Shown: positions 48,507 through 57,055 of the stretch, one piece after another
How positions within the stretch are numbered: position 1 is the stretch's first letter
Layout: every line of letters starts with the position of its first letter
NCBI RefSeq assembly: GCF_001854405.1
Contig: NZ_CP017718.1
Span: 558,001 to 622,000, forward strand
DNA length: 64,000 bases
Reading direction: 5' to 3'
Source: Hyphomonas sp. Mor2
GTDB lineage: Bacteria > Pseudomonadota > Alphaproteobacteria > Caulobacterales > Hyphomonadaceae
Notes under the pieces: model-generated
What the model was told of the DNA's origin: nothing
Databases searched by the model: none
The model's input: the letters and a program-made list of their open reading frames with translations, nothing else
Program-made: the position numbers and the translations under genes

Positions 48507-49616
48507 ATGAAAACACGCGCTGCCGTGGCTTTTGAGGCCAAGAAGCCTCTGGAAATCGTTGAACTGGATCTGGAAGGGCCGAAAGAGGGGGAAGTCCTGG
48601 TCGAGATCATGGCAACCGGCATTTGCCACACGGATGCCTATACGCTGGACGGGCTAGACTCTGAAGGCGTGTTTCCGAGCATTCTCGGGCATGAGGGCGC
48701 TGGCATCGTGCGCGAGGTGGGAGCAGGCGTAAAAAGCGTGAAGCCTGGGGACCATGTTATCCCGCTCTACATTCCCGAATGTCGCGAGTGCAAAAGCTGT
48801 CTGTCGAGCAAGACCAATCTCTGCACGTCGATCCGAGCGACACAGGGGCAGGGCTTGATGCCGGACGGCACGTCGCGTTTCTCCTATAAAGGGCAGTTAA
48901 TCCACCATTATATGGGTTGTTCGACCTTCTCGAACTTTACCGTCCTGCCGGAAATTGCCGTGGCCAAGATTCGCGAAGACGCCCCGTTTGAAAAAGTCTG
49001 CTATGTCGGCTGCGGCGTGACGACGGGCGTCGGCGCTGTCACCAATACCGCGAATGTCCAAGCGGGCGACAATGTCGTCGTATTCGGGCTGGGCGGGATC
49101 GGCCTGAACGTTATCCAGGGCGCCAAGATGGTCGGCGCGAACAAGATTGTTGGCGTCGACATCAATGCGGACAAGGAAGAGTGGGGCAAGACGTTCGGCA
49201 TGACCCATTTCGTCAATCCGAGAAAGGTCAAAGGCTCTCTGGTCGATCATCTGGTTGAGCTGACCGATGGCGGGGCCGATTACAGTTTCGATTGCACGGG
49301 CAATACGGACGTGATGCGTGACGCGCTCGAATGCTGCCATCGCGGTTGGGGCACGAGCGTGATCATCGGCGTGGCGGAAGCCGGCAAGGAGATCTCAACC
49401 CGGCCGTTCCAGCTGGTCACCGGCAGAACCTGGAAAGGCACGGCATTCGGCGGCGCCAAAGGCCGCACGGACGTGCCGAAAATCGTTGACTGGTATATGA
49501 ACCAGAAAATCCAGATCGATCCTATGATCACCCATGTCATGGGGTTGGAAGACATCAACAAGGCCTTCGACCTGATGCATGAGGGCAAGAGTATACGGTC
49601 GGTGGTGGTCTATTAG
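48507..49616 (+). CDS. frmA: S-(hydroxymethyl)glutathione dehydrogenase / class III alcohol dehydrogenase
   Basis: Zinc-dependent enzyme of 369 residues oxidising the formaldehyde-glutathione adduct and reducing S-nitrosoglutathione. Catalytic zinc ligands lie in [20 protein letters not shown] and [11 protein letters not shown]; structural zinc [18 protein letters not shown]-binding [21 protein letters not shown] 48507 with GGAGGAC (48498) upstream; upstream in-frame sequence is not conserved. The downstream VOC gene is 18 nt away and likely co-transcribed. Confidence 0.95.
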   Translation: MKTRAAVAFEAKKPLEIVELDLEGPKEGEVLVEIMATGICHTDAYTLDGLDSEGVFPSILGHEGAGIVREVGAGVKSVKPGDHVIPLYIPECRECKSCLSSKTNLCTSIRATQGQGLMPDGTSRFSYKGQLIHHYMGCSTFSNFTVLPEIAVAKIREDAPFEKVCYVGCGVTTGVGAVTNTANVQAGDNVVVFGLGGIGLNVIQGAKMVGANKIVGVDINADKEEWGKTFGMTHFVNPRKVKGSLVDHLVELTDGGADYSFDCTGNTDVMRDALECCHRGWGTSVIIGVAEAGKEISTRPFQLVTGRTWKGTAFGGAKGRTDVPKIVDWYMNQKIQIDPMITHVMGLEDINKAFDLMHEGKSIRSVVVY

Positions 49617-49634
49617 AAGGCAACAGGAGAGCAC

Positions 49635-50012
49635 ATGTATTCACACATGATGGTCGGATCAGATGATCTCGACAAAGCCAAGGTGTTTTATGACGCGACC
49701 TTCCAGGCGCTGGGCGGCAAGCCGGGGATTACCGATCCAAAAGGGCGTCTGATCTATCTCTTTAATGGGGGCGTCTTCATGGTGTCCAAACCGATTGATG
49801 GGGCGCCCGCCACGCATGCGAATGGCGGAACCATCGGTCTCGCCATGGACAGCCCGGAGCAAGCCGATGCCTGGCACACGGCTGGGGTCGCAGCGGGTGG
49901 AACCTCGATCGAAGATCCTCCAGGCTGGCGCGAGCAACCGTCGGGCCGAATGTATTTGGCGTACCTGCGCGATCCGGATGGGAACAAGCTCTGCGCGCTG
50001 CATCGCGGGTAG
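49635..50012 (+). CDS. VOC (glyoxalase/bleomycin-resistance-like) family protein
   Basis: A 125-residue vicinal-oxygen-chelate fold protein of the glyoxalase-like type. MYSHMMVGSDDLDKAKVFYDATFQALGG opens the first beta-alpha-beta unit, with HANGGTIGLAM and MYLAYLRDPDGNKLCALHRG in the second. It might act with the formaldehyde detoxification gene frmA just upstream; the substrate is unknown. ATG 49635 with AGGAGAG about 6 nt upstream. Confidence 0.85.
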   Translation: MYSHMMVGSDDLDKAKVFYDATFQALGGKPGITDPKGRLIYLFNGGVFMVSKPIDGAPATHANGGTIGLAMDSPEQADAWHTAGVAAGGTSIEDPPGWREQPSGRMYLAYLRDPDGNKLCALHRG

Positions 50013-50104
50013 GTTGCTCTAAAAATCGTACCAAGATCTGCCGCTTGGGGGTGAAAATTTCTCCCGACTGCTCCATATTGTCCGCAATTGGATAGGAGCA
50101 CGGC

Positions 50105-51676
50105 ATGGATTGCTGCGGCGGCATCGACGAGCACGAAGACGATTGCGCGGAAGTCAAAGTCAAGGAAGGCATTGACGAGGGCACGGTTGCGGCTGCGAAA
50201 GCGCTGGAATCCGAGAATTATTCGGCCGGGTTCGAAACCGAGATCGAGACTGAATATGCGCCAAAGGGGCTCAATCCGGACATCGTGAAATTCATCTCCG
50301 ACAAGAAGGGTGAGCCGGAATGGCTGCTTGAGTGGCGGATGAAAGCCTATGAGCGCTGGTTGACCATGGAAGAGCCCGACTGGGCCATGGTGCGCTATGC
50401 CAAGATCGACTATCAGGACATCTATTATTACGCCGCGCCCAAGGCGGGTGCGAAATATGAGTCGATTGACGACGTCCCCAAGGAAATTCTTGAGACGTAT
50501 GAGAAGCTTGGCATCCCCTTGCGCGAGGCGGAAGTCCTGCTCGGCGTTGAAGGCGCCGCCGAGACCGCCATCGAGGCCCGCACCGAAGGCGATCGCCCGC
50601 GTGTGGCGGTTGATGCGGTCTTTGACTCGGTTTCAGTCGCGACCACGTTCCGTGAGGAGCTGAAGAAAGCCGGCGTGATTTTCATGTCCATCTCCGAGGC
50701 GGTGCATGAGCATCCGGAGCTGGTGAAGAAATATCTCGGCACGGTGGTCCCGCAATCGGACAATTACTTCGCCACGCTCAACAGTGCGGTCTTTTCGGAC
50801 GGGACTTTTGTCTATGTCCCGCCCGGTGTGCGCTGCCCGATGGAGCTCAGCACCTATTTCCGCATGAATGCCGAGAATACCGGCCAGTTCGAGCGGACTC
50901 TGATCGTTGCCGACAAGGGCTCGTATGTGTCCTATCTCGAGGGCTGCACCGCGCCGATGCGGGATGAGAACCAGCTCCACGCCGCGGTGGTCGAGCTGGT
51001 CGCGCTGGAAGATGCCGAAATCAAATATTCCACCGTCCAGAACTGGTGGCCGGGTGACGAGAACGGCAAAGGCGGGATCTACAATTTCGTCACCAAGCGC
51101 GGCGATTGCCGCGGCGCGCGCTCCAAGATCAGCTGGACCCAGGTCGAGACCGGTTCTGCGGTAACCTGGAAGTATCCAAGCTGCGTCCTGCGCGGCGATG
51201 AGAGTGTCGGCGAGTTTTATTCCATCGCGGTCACCAATGGCCGCCAAATGGCGGATACCGGCACCAAGATGATCCATCTCGGCAAGAACACCCGCTCGCG
51301 GATCATTTCGAAAGGCATCAGCGCCGGAAAGTCCGACAATACCTATCGCGGCCTTGTCTCGGTTCACAAGAAGGCGGAGAAAGCGCGTAATTTCACCCAG
51401 TGCGACAGCTTGCTGATCGGCGATCGCTGCGGCGCCCACACGGTCCCTTATGTGGAGAACCGACGCGCTGACGCTCAATTGGAACATGAAGCGACGACGA
51501 CCAAACTCGCCGACGACCAGCTCTTCTATGTCCGCCAGCGCGGGATCGGCGAGGAAGAGGCGGTGGCGCTGCTGGTCAACGGGTTTGTCCGAGAAGTGCT
51601 GCAAGAACTGCCCATGGAGTTCGCCGTGGAAGCCCAAAGTCTGCTCAAGGTCAGCCTGGAAGGTAGTGTTGGTTAA
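50105..51676 (+). CDS. sufB: Fe-S cluster scaffold subunit SufB
   Basis: Core scaffold component with SufC and SufD. The 523-residue protein carries the SufB blocks [96 protein letters not shown] and [19 protein letters not shown] with conserved Cys. The N-terminus [14 protein letters not shown] carries three Cys not part of the common family start. It starts ATG 50105 with ataggagcacggc upstream. It is separated from sufC by a 71-codon gene and a small membrane-protein gene. Confidence 0.95.
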   Translation: MDCCGGIDEHEDDCAEVKVKEGIDEGTVAAAKALESENYSAGFETEIETEYAPKGLNPDIVKFISDKKGEPEWLLEWRMKAYERWLTMEEPDWAMVRYAKIDYQDIYYYAAPKAGAKYESIDDVPKEILETYEKLGIPLREAEVLLGVEGAAETAIEARTEGDRPRVAVDAVFDSVSVATTFREELKKAGVIFMSISEAVHEHPELVKKYLGTVVPQSDNYFATLNSAVFSDGTFVYVPPGVRCPMELSTYFRMNAENTGQFERTLIVADKGSYVSYLEGCTAPMRDENQLHAAVVELVALEDAEIKYSTVQNWWPGDENGKGGIYNFVTKRGDCRGARSKISWTQVETGSAVTWKYPSCVLRGDESVGEFYSIAVTNGRQMADTGTKMIHLGKNTRSRIISKGISAGKSDNTYRGLVSVHKKAEKARNFTQCDSLLIGDRCGAHTVPYVENRRADAQLEHEATTTKLADDQLFYVRQRGIGEEEAVALLVNGFVREVLQELPMEFAVEAQSLLKVSLEGSVG

Positions 51677-51685
51677 GTAAGCGGG

Positions 51686-51713
51686 TTGACTTGTTCTTCA
51701 TTTGTTCTAGTAT
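51686..51713 (+). promoter_or_regulatory. SOS promoter with LexA box before a 71-codon gene
   Basis: TTGACT (-35, 51686-51691), 16-nt spacer, TAGTAT (-10, 51708-51713). The spacer contains GTTCTTCATTTGTTC (51693-51707), an exact GTTC-N7-GTTC, so LexA would block RNA polymerase directly. The ATG at 51720 lies 6 nt after the -10, giving a leaderless or nearly leaderless transcript. Confidence 0.72.
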
Positions 51714-51719
51714 TCGAAC

Positions 51720-51935
51720 ATGAATACAGAACAGCGAGTGCTTGAAACTTTAGAAACGCTGCAGGCGGATTTGGCGCGGCTCGCAGATCGGATGACCGAT
51801 GTCGGGGTGGAAATGCGAGCGACACGCCAACATGTGGCGGGGCTCGTCGCCGTTCAGGATCACGACCATGTCGAACTCGCCCAGGTCAAGCGACGCCTGG
51901 ACCGCATCGAGCGGCAATTGCGAGCGAAGCGTTGA
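51720..51935 (+). CDS. Small coiled-coil protein, likely SOS-regulated
   Basis: A 71-residue soluble protein, heptad-patterned from start to end (VLETLETLQADLARLADRM, HVELAQVKRRLDRIERQL), basic at the C-terminus (RAKR), with no transmembrane segment. No family recognised. Its promoter carries a LexA box. Some small SOS-induced proteins in Caulobacter (SidA and DidA) block division through the divisome, but those are membrane proteins; this one is soluble, so the analogy is only regulatory. It lies between sufB and a small membrane-protein gene, outside the suf transcription logic. Confidence 0.72.
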   Translation: MNTEQRVLETLETLQADLARLADRMTDVGVEMRATRQHVAGLVAVQDHDHVELAQVKRRLDRIERQLRAKR

Positions 51936-51943
51936 AATGGGCC

Positions 51944-52096
51944 TTAGCCGTGTTTTTTCACGGACCGGCTGAACGTAAACGAAAATGCCAGCGACAGGAT
52001 CAGAGGCACCCAGATCGGGAGTTCGCCCATGCCTGGGGCATTCATTGCGCTCGCCAGATGATCGTCCACACACCACCATAGGAGGAACAGCCACAT
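51944..52096 (-). CDS. Small membrane protein (50 residues)
   Basis: A 50-residue protein starting MWLFLLWWCVDDHLASAMNAP. Two hydrophobic stretches (about 1-8 and 22-38: ELPIWVPLILSLAFSFTFSRS) and a basic end (VKKHG). AAAGGA lies upstream of the ATG at 52096. The 17-bp palindrome (52119-52135) is 22 nt upstream, matching the arrangement before the PspB-like gene and the 56398 gene. Too short for family assignment. It converges on the SOS-type gene, with stops 8 nt apart. Confidence 0.6.
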   Translation of the reverse strand: MWLFLLWWCVDDHLASAMNAPGMGELPIWVPLILSLAFSFTFSRSVKKHG

Positions 52097-52118
52097 AGTT
52101 TTTTTGTCCTTTCGGTTC

Positions 52119-52135
52119 TTATTGATAAACAATAA
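52119..52135 (-). promoter_or_regulatory. 17-bp palindromic operator, copy 2
   Basis: TTATTGATAAACAATAA: perfect 6-bp arms TTATTG/CAATAA. It lies 22 nt before the start of the small membrane protein at 52096. A CCTTGA element occurs 24 nt before it in the minus direction, as also seen near copies 1 and 3. Confidence 0.65.
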
Positions 52136-52319
52136 TTATGGAGAGGTCGAATTTCAAGGATTGGCTGGTATTTGAACGCCATCTGGCGCCGGAAAACTCA
52201 CTATCGGGAGAATACCGGGTCCCTGAAGGGCGGCGGCGCTGCGCTGGTGCGGTTGAGTTTTGCCAGTTTCGCGACGTTTTGCTCTTTGAAATTAGCCATT
52301 TCAGCTCTACATGCGCCCC

Positions 52320-53081
52320 ATGTTAAAACTGGATCAGCTTTCCGCCACTGTTGGTGAGGATGACGAGGCGAAGACCATTATTGATGGCTTGTCTCTGGAT
52401 GTGCCTGCGGGCGAGGTTCACGCCATCATGGGGCCGAACGGAGCGGGTAAATCGACCCTCTCATACGTGCTCACTGGCCGCGATGGTTACGAGGTTACGG
52501 GCGGCACGGCGACTCTTGAAGGCGATGACCTGCTCGACATGGATCCGGAAGAGCGGGCTGCCAAAGGTCTGTTCCTGTCTTTCCAGTACCCGGTCGAGAT
52601 CCCTGGCGTGCCGGTCATGACCTTTGTGCGCACCGCAATGAATGCGCAACGTACGGCGCGCGGCGAGGAGGAGATTTCCGCACCGGATTTCATCAAGAAA
52701 TCGCGTGAGCTCGGAAAGCAGCTGAATCTGACACCCGATATGCTCAAACGCCCACTCAATGTCGGCTTTTCCGGCGGCGAGAAAAAACGTCTCGAAATCT
52801 TCCAGATGATGATGCTGGAGCCGCGCTTTGCGATCCTGGATGAGACGGATTCAGGACTCGATATCGACGCCTTGCGTACGGTCGCCGATGGCGTAAATGC
52901 CTTGCGCAACTCCGAGCGTGGTATGTTGGTCATCACCCACTATCAACGCCTGCTCGACCATATCAAACCAGACAAGGTACATGTGTTGGCCGGGGGCAAG
53001 ATCATCAAGACGGGCGGGCCTGAACTGGCCTTGCGTCTCGAAGAAGAAGGCTATGATGGCGTGCTGGGAGAGGCGGCATAG
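52320..53081 (+). CDS. sufC: Fe-S cluster assembly ATPase SufC
   Basis: ABC-type ATPase of 253 residues driving the SufBC2D scaffold. Walker A GPNGAGKST, signature FSGGEKKR, Walker B FAILDETDSGLD and the switch His in VITHYQRLLDHI are visible. Two near ATGs, 52311 and 52320, both lack a clear Shine-Dalgarno; I use 52320 (MLKLDQLSATVG). The stop TAG shares its last base with the GTG start of sufD, so they are coupled. Confidence 0.95.
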   Translation: MLKLDQLSATVGEDDEAKTIIDGLSLDVPAGEVHAIMGPNGAGKSTLSYVLTGRDGYEVTGGTATLEGDDLLDMDPEERAAKGLFLSFQYPVEIPGVPVMTFVRTAMNAQRTARGEEEISAPDFIKKSRELGKQLNLTPDMLKRPLNVGFSGGEKKRLEIFQMMMLEPRFAILDETDSGLDIDALRTVADGVNALRNSERGMLVITHYQRLLDHIKPDKVHVLAGGKIIKTGGPELALRLEEEGYDGVLGEAA

Positions 53082-54328
53082 TGGTGCTTTCTGTCGCTGA
53101 TCTGAAAGGCAAGTTTCGCAATCCCGGTCCGGCCGAGCTGGAACTGATCGCGCGCTATGCGATGCTGCCTGAAAATGCGCAGCGCGAGCGAACATTCGAA
53201 GCCTTTGCCATGAGCGGCTTGCCCCATCGCCGGATGGAAGCCTGGAAATGGACCGACTTCAAAGCTGCTTTGAAGGCGGTCGCCGCGTCTGAGAACGACT
53301 CCCAATGCGCTCCGTTACCTGCGGGAGACCATGCGGTGATCGAATTCTCCGCCAGCGGTGTATCTTTACCAGACACATTGCCAGACGGAATTCAGCTGCA
53401 TGAGCAGGTGCATGCTCAGGCTCTGGGCGGCGCAGAAGAGGTACCCCTGGGCGCCATGACTGCGGCGCTCTCTGGACGCGTGGGCGGTCTGGATACGCTG
53501 ATCATCGAAGTGACCGGCAAAGCGGCAGCGCCTCTTCACATCGTCACAAAGGGCGATCGTGATGAAACAAACTTTGCCCGCGTATCGATCGTGGTGCGTC
53601 CGGATGCAGAACTTGATCTGATCGAAAGTCATGTTGGCGGTGCCGGTTTTTCTTCCTTCCTGGTTGAGTTTGATATGCAGTCGGGCGGGTCCGTGCGCCG
53701 GACGGTCCTGCAACGCGGCAGCGCGGATGAGGCGCAAGCCATTACCGCCCTGGTCAATCTTGGTGACACGTCCCAGTACTCCCAAACCGCACTCGCGTTC
53801 GGCGCCAAGGTGGCGCGCCTCGAAACACGGCTAACCCATCGCGAGAGTAGCAGCCATGCAACGCTGAACGGTGCCTATCTCTGCGCCAAAGGCTTCCATG
53901 CCGACTTTACCAGTCATGTTCGCCATAGCGCGCCCTCATCGGTGACGCGGCAGGTCACCAAGGGCGCGGTCTTGGATGGTGGAACGGGCGTTTTCCAGGG
54001 CAAGTTCCTCGTGCCGCGCACGATCGGCCAGCATACAGATGCCGATATGCAGCATCAGGCACTTCTGCTCGAGGACGGCGCTGAGGTATTCGCGAAGCCG
54101 GAACTGGAGATTTACGCCGACGATGTTGAATGCGCGCACGGCAACACGTCCGGCGCGCTCGATCCGAACCAGCTTTTCTATATGCGCCAACGCGGAATTC
54201 CCGAGGCGCAGGCGCGTGCGCTTCTGACCGAAGCCTTCGTGGCCGAAGCGCTCGAAGACGCGAATGATACCGTGCGCGAGGCCATGCTCGATGCGGCCCG
54301 TAGCTTTCTTTCGGAAACAGTCCTATGA
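53081..54328 (+). CDS. sufD: Fe-S cluster assembly protein SufD
   Basis: Scaffold partner of SufB in SufBC2D. The 415-residue protein has the SufB/D beta-helix core (GAKVARLETRLTHRESSSHATLNGAYLCAKGFHADFTSHVRHSAPSSVTRQV) and the C-terminal conserved His-rich end DDVECAHGNTSGALDPNQLFYMRQRGIPEAQARALLTEAF. GTG start at 53081 overlaps the sufC stop by 1 nt; the stop overlaps sufS by 4 nt. Confidence 0.95.
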   Translation: MVLSVADLKGKFRNPGPAELELIARYAMLPENAQRERTFEAFAMSGLPHRRMEAWKWTDFKAALKAVAASENDSQCAPLPAGDHAVIEFSASGVSLPDTLPDGIQLHEQVHAQALGGAEEVPLGAMTAALSGRVGGLDTLIIEVTGKAAAPLHIVTKGDRDETNFARVSIVVRPDAELDLIESHVGGAGFSSFLVEFDMQSGGSVRRTVLQRGSADEAQAITALVNLGDTSQYSQTALAFGAKVARLETRLTHRESSSHATLNGAYLCAKGFHADFTSHVRHSAPSSVTRQVTKGAVLDGGTGVFQGKFLVPRTIGQHTDADMQHQALLLEDGAEVFAKPELEIYADDVECAHGNTSGALDPNQLFYMRQRGIPEAQARALLTEAFVAEALEDANDTVREAMLDAARSFLSETVL

Positions 54329-55548
54329 GCCGCCCGCTCGACTTGTCGGCGATTCGGCAGGAGTTTCCGATCCTGTCGCGTGAGGTGAATGGCAAGCCGC
54401 TCATCTATTTCGACAATGCGGCCAGCGCGCAAAAGCCGAATGCAGTTCTGGACGCGATGTCCGCGCAAGGACGAACCGCCTATGCCAATGTGCATCGCGG
54501 GATCCACACTCTGGCAAATGAAACCACCGAAGCCTATGAGGCGGCGCGCGAAAAGGTCCGGTCCTTCATCAATGCCGCTTCGGTAGACGAGATCATCTTC
54601 ACCAAAGGCGGCACCGAAGCGATCAATCTGGTGGCCTATGGTCTCGCGGGAGAAATCGAAGCCGGCGATGAGATCGTGCTATCTGTGATGGAGCATCATT
54701 CCAACATTGTCGCCTGGCATTTCCTGCGTGAACGCTATGGCGCCGTGTTGAAATGGGTCGATGTCGATGAAACCGGCGCGCTGGACATGGCCGCGCTGGA
54801 GGCGGCGCTCACCGCGAAGACCAAGATTGTGGCGATCACCCATATGTCGAACGTGCTGGGAACAGTCACGGACGCGCAGGCGATTGTGCGTCTCGCGCAT
54901 GCCGTCGGAGCCGAAGTTCTTTTTGATGGCTGTCAGGCTGGTGTCCATCTGGATGTTGATGTCCAGGCGATCGGTTGCGACTATTATGTTCTGACGGGGC
55001 ACAAGATTTATGGTCCCACAGGGATTGGCGCCCTGTATGGCAAAGCCGCGTCACTCGCCCGCTTGCGTCCTTTCCAGGGCGGCGGCGAGATGATCGAAAT
55101 CGTTGAACGTGACCGCGTCACCTATAATGAAGCGCCGCATAAGTTCGAAGCGGGCACGCCGCCGATTCTGCAAGCGATCGGGTTTGCCGCAGCGCTCGAC
55201 TGGCTGGCCCAGTTCGACAAAGCAGAAGTGCTGGCACACGAGCATGCCCTTTATGAGCGGGCCTATGAAGCTGTACGCGGCGCCAATGGCCTGACCGTGC
55301 ACGGGACAGCGCCTGGCAAAGGCCCTGTCCTTTCTTTTTCAGTAGACGGCGCGCATCCTCATGATGTCGCGCAGATCCTGGACCGGTATGGCGTCGCTGT
55401 CCGCGCCGGACACCATTGTGCGCAGCCGCTCATGGAACATCTCGGTGTTACAGCTACGGCGCGCGCGAGTTTCGGCATTTACAATACACTGGAGGAGGTG
55501 GACGCCTTCATCGAAGCGCTACACAAAGCGCGAGGGATGCTTATATAG
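54325..55548 (+). CDS. sufS: Cysteine desulfurase SufS
   Basis: PLP-dependent cysteine desulfurase of the class II type, 407 residues. Visible: ASAQKPNAVLDAM-type start, FTKGGTEAINLVAYG, PLP-Lys in LTGHKIYGPTGIGALYG and the active Cys in RAGHHCAQPLMEHLG. It supplies sulfur to SufBCD, normally via SufE or SufU; no sufE is seen near. Overlaps sufD by 4 nt (ATGA) and is followed by sufT. Confidence 0.95.
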   Translation: MSRPLDLSAIRQEFPILSREVNGKPLIYFDNAASAQKPNAVLDAMSAQGRTAYANVHRGIHTLANETTEAYEAAREKVRSFINAASVDEIIFTKGGTEAINLVAYGLAGEIEAGDEIVLSVMEHHSNIVAWHFLRERYGAVLKWVDVDETGALDMAALEAALTAKTKIVAITHMSNVLGTVTDAQAIVRLAHAVGAEVLFDGCQAGVHLDVDVQAIGCDYYVLTGHKIYGPTGIGALYGKAASLARLRPFQGGGEMIEIVERDRVTYNEAPHKFEAGTPPILQAIGFAAALDWLAQFDKAEVLAHEHALYERAYEAVRGANGLTVHGTAPGKGPVLSFSVDGAHPHDVAQILDRYGVAVRAGHHCAQPLMEHLGVTATARASFGIYNTLEEVDAFIEALHKARGMLI

Positions 55549-55554
55549 GGTTTC

Positions 55555-55950
55555 ATGGCAGATGATCTGACTCCTCGTGACGTGATTGACGTCTCCTCCG
55601 CGCCCCCAGCGGAAGAGCAGCCTTCGGCGATTCCGCAAGCTGAACTCAATCGCATCACGGATGACCTCATTGCGGCCTTCAAATCGGTCTATGATCCTGA
55701 AATTCCAGTCGATATTTACGAGCTGGGCCTGATCTACAAGGTCGATATCGACGATGATCGCAAGGTCGATATTGATATGACGCTCACCGCGCCGGGCTGC
55801 CCTGTGGCCGGCGACATGCCCGGCTGGATCGAGACCGCAGCGCGAACGGTTGAAGGTGTTGAGGATGTGGAGGTGCGCCTGACCTTCGATCCGCCCTGGG
55901 ATCCGTCCCGCATGTCCGATGAAGCGCGTTTGGCGCTGAACATGCTTTAA
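55555..55950 (+). CDS. sufT: SufT (DUF59/MIP18 family) Fe-S assembly protein
   Basis: A 131-residue DUF59 protein. The core LIAAFKSVYDPEIPVDIYELGLIYKVDIDDDRKVDIDMTLTAPGCPVAGDMPGWIETAARTVEGVEDVEVRLTFDPPWDPSRMS is highly typical; the Cys in TAPGCP is the reactive residue. It helps maturation of Fe-S proteins in SUF systems. It begins 6 nt after sufS and precedes sufA. Confidence 0.93.
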   Translation: MADDLTPRDVIDVSSAPPAEEQPSAIPQAELNRITDDLIAAFKSVYDPEIPVDIYELGLIYKVDIDDDRKVDIDMTLTAPGCPVAGDMPGWIETAARTVEGVEDVEVRLTFDPPWDPSRMSDEARLALNML

Positions 55951-55985
55951 TTGAACCGAAAACGTTTCGACCCTATCTTGTAGCC

Positions 55986-56345
55986 ATGGCCAGACGACCC
56001 AGACCCAAACTCGTTACGCTTACTGACGCCGCCGCCGCGCGCGTCGGCGAGATCATGTCTGAAAAAGGCGCGGGGTTCTTGCGCGTGGGAGTCACAAATG
56101 GTGGCTGCGCGGGTATGGAATACGTGATGGATTATGTTGAGGCGCCCGAGCCGCTCGATGAAATTGTCGAGGACAAGGGAGTCAAGATCGTCGTCGATGC
56201 CAAAGCGGTGCTGTTTTTGCTCGGCTCCATCGTAGATTACGAGACGACACTCTTACATGAGAAGTTCACCTTCACTAATCCCAATCAGACCGATGCCTGT
56301 GGATGCGGTGAAAGCGTGACGATCATTCCTGCTGCTGCGGAATAA
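55986..56345 (+). CDS. sufA: A-type Fe-S carrier (SufA/ErpA family)
   Basis: A 119-residue A-type carrier. The three ligand Cys are visible: GGCAGMEY (first) and the pair ACGCGESV near the C-terminus. The middle block VDYETTLLHEKFTFTNPNQ is typical. The last gene of the suf run, followed by a strong hairpin. Confidence 0.93.
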   Translation: MARRPRPKLVTLTDAAAARVGEIMSEKGAGFLRVGVTNGGCAGMEYVMDYVEAPEPLDEIVEDKGVKIVVDAKAVLFLLGSIVDYETTLLHEKFTFTNPNQTDACGCGESVTIIPAAAE

Positions 56346-56347
56346 AA

Positions 56348-56381
56348 AAACGCCCGCCTTGCGAACAAGACGGGCGTTTCT
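56348..56381 (+). terminator. Terminator after the suf operon
   Basis: Inverted repeat CGCCCG-C-CTTG / CAAG-A-CGGGCG with a CGAA loop (56351-56376), an A-run before it and TTTC after. It sits between the sufA stop and the convergent secreted-protein gene and is likely usable in both directions. Confidence 0.82.
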
Positions 56382-56397
56382 CGGGGGAGATGGGCGA

Positions 56398-56895
56398 TTA
56401 GCTCGTGGCGTCGCAGCTTGACGCGAAAGACTTGAACTGATCATCAACGCCCGGAAGCTCAAAACGTCTTTCACCGACTTTGAAGATGTCCATGGAGACA
56501 GGGCTGCCGGTAATCGCGGCATTATAAATGCGCTTGCCTTGCCAGCTTTGCGAAGAAACCAGTTTACTTTGCGAACGAACATATCCCCAGGCGCCACTGC
56601 GAACGTCAGTGGAATCGGTATCGAGAGATACGCGGCGGGCGCGGGTTCGGCCGTCCTTGGCGGACTCAGCTGCTTCCATGCTGTCCCCATTAAGGAAGAC
56701 CGTGGCGCGAATGCCTACCGTGTCTGAGCAGCTTAGCATGACGCTTGGACCCGCCTCAGTGATCGCGTGCAGATAGGACGTTCCGTCCTTCTGTCCGAGC
56801 GTCCAGCCGCCCGCAGCGTCAGCAGCGTGTGCGCCAAGCGCGGCAGATGCGCCGAGAAAAGTGAGAGCGATGCAGTTTCGAGTGAGATGTTTCAT
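56398..56895 (-). CDS. Secreted hypothetical protein under the 17-bp operator
   Basis: A 165-residue protein with a signal peptide (CIALTFLGASAALGAHA). The mature part has two Cys (VMLSCSDTVG and FASSCDATS), which might pair, and the segments WTLGQKDGTSYLHAI and DIFKVGERRFELPGVDDQF, suggesting a small beta-rich periplasmic fold. No family recognised. The start at 56895 has AGGAGG 6 nt upstream; a longer frame to 57057 covers the promoter and palindrome and is rejected. The operator lies 19 nt upstream. Confidence 0.78.
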   Translation of the reverse strand: MKHLTRNCIALTFLGASAALGAHAADAAGGWTLGQKDGTSYLHAITEAGPSVMLSCSDTVGIRATVFLNGDSMEAAESAKDGRTRARRVSLDTDSTDVRSGAWGYVRSQSKLVSSQSWQGKRIYNAAITGSPVSMDIFKVGERRFELPGVDDQFKSFASSCDATS

Positions 56896-56914
56896 ATCGT
56901 TCCTCCTAAATAAC

Positions 56915-56931
56915 TTATTGATATTCAATAA
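56915..56931 (-). promoter_or_regulatory. 17-bp palindromic operator, copy 3
   Basis: TTATTGATATTCAATAA, perfect 7-bp arms about a TAT centre, 19 nt before the ATG at 56895. In the minus direction CCTTGC-CTTTTTTCG lies 23 nt before it, similar to the CCTTGA-CTTTTCG block before copy 1. Confidence 0.72.
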
Positions 56932-57055
56932 CGACATATCGAAAAAAGGCAAGGTTACATTTGTGAATTTTACGCAACAGTGGCGGATTCCTACGCGGAA
57001 GCCTTTGTCAAAGCTGAAAAAATAAGTTTTGTATGGACGCTCAGGAGGGCGCGTC

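Noticed and set aside
52138-52326. 62-codon frame between the small membrane gene and sufC
   Set aside because: No ribosome site; the start lies directly beside the 17-bp palindrome, and the composition (SLSGEYRVPEGRRRCAG) does not look like a protein. The region more likely holds the sufC promoter.
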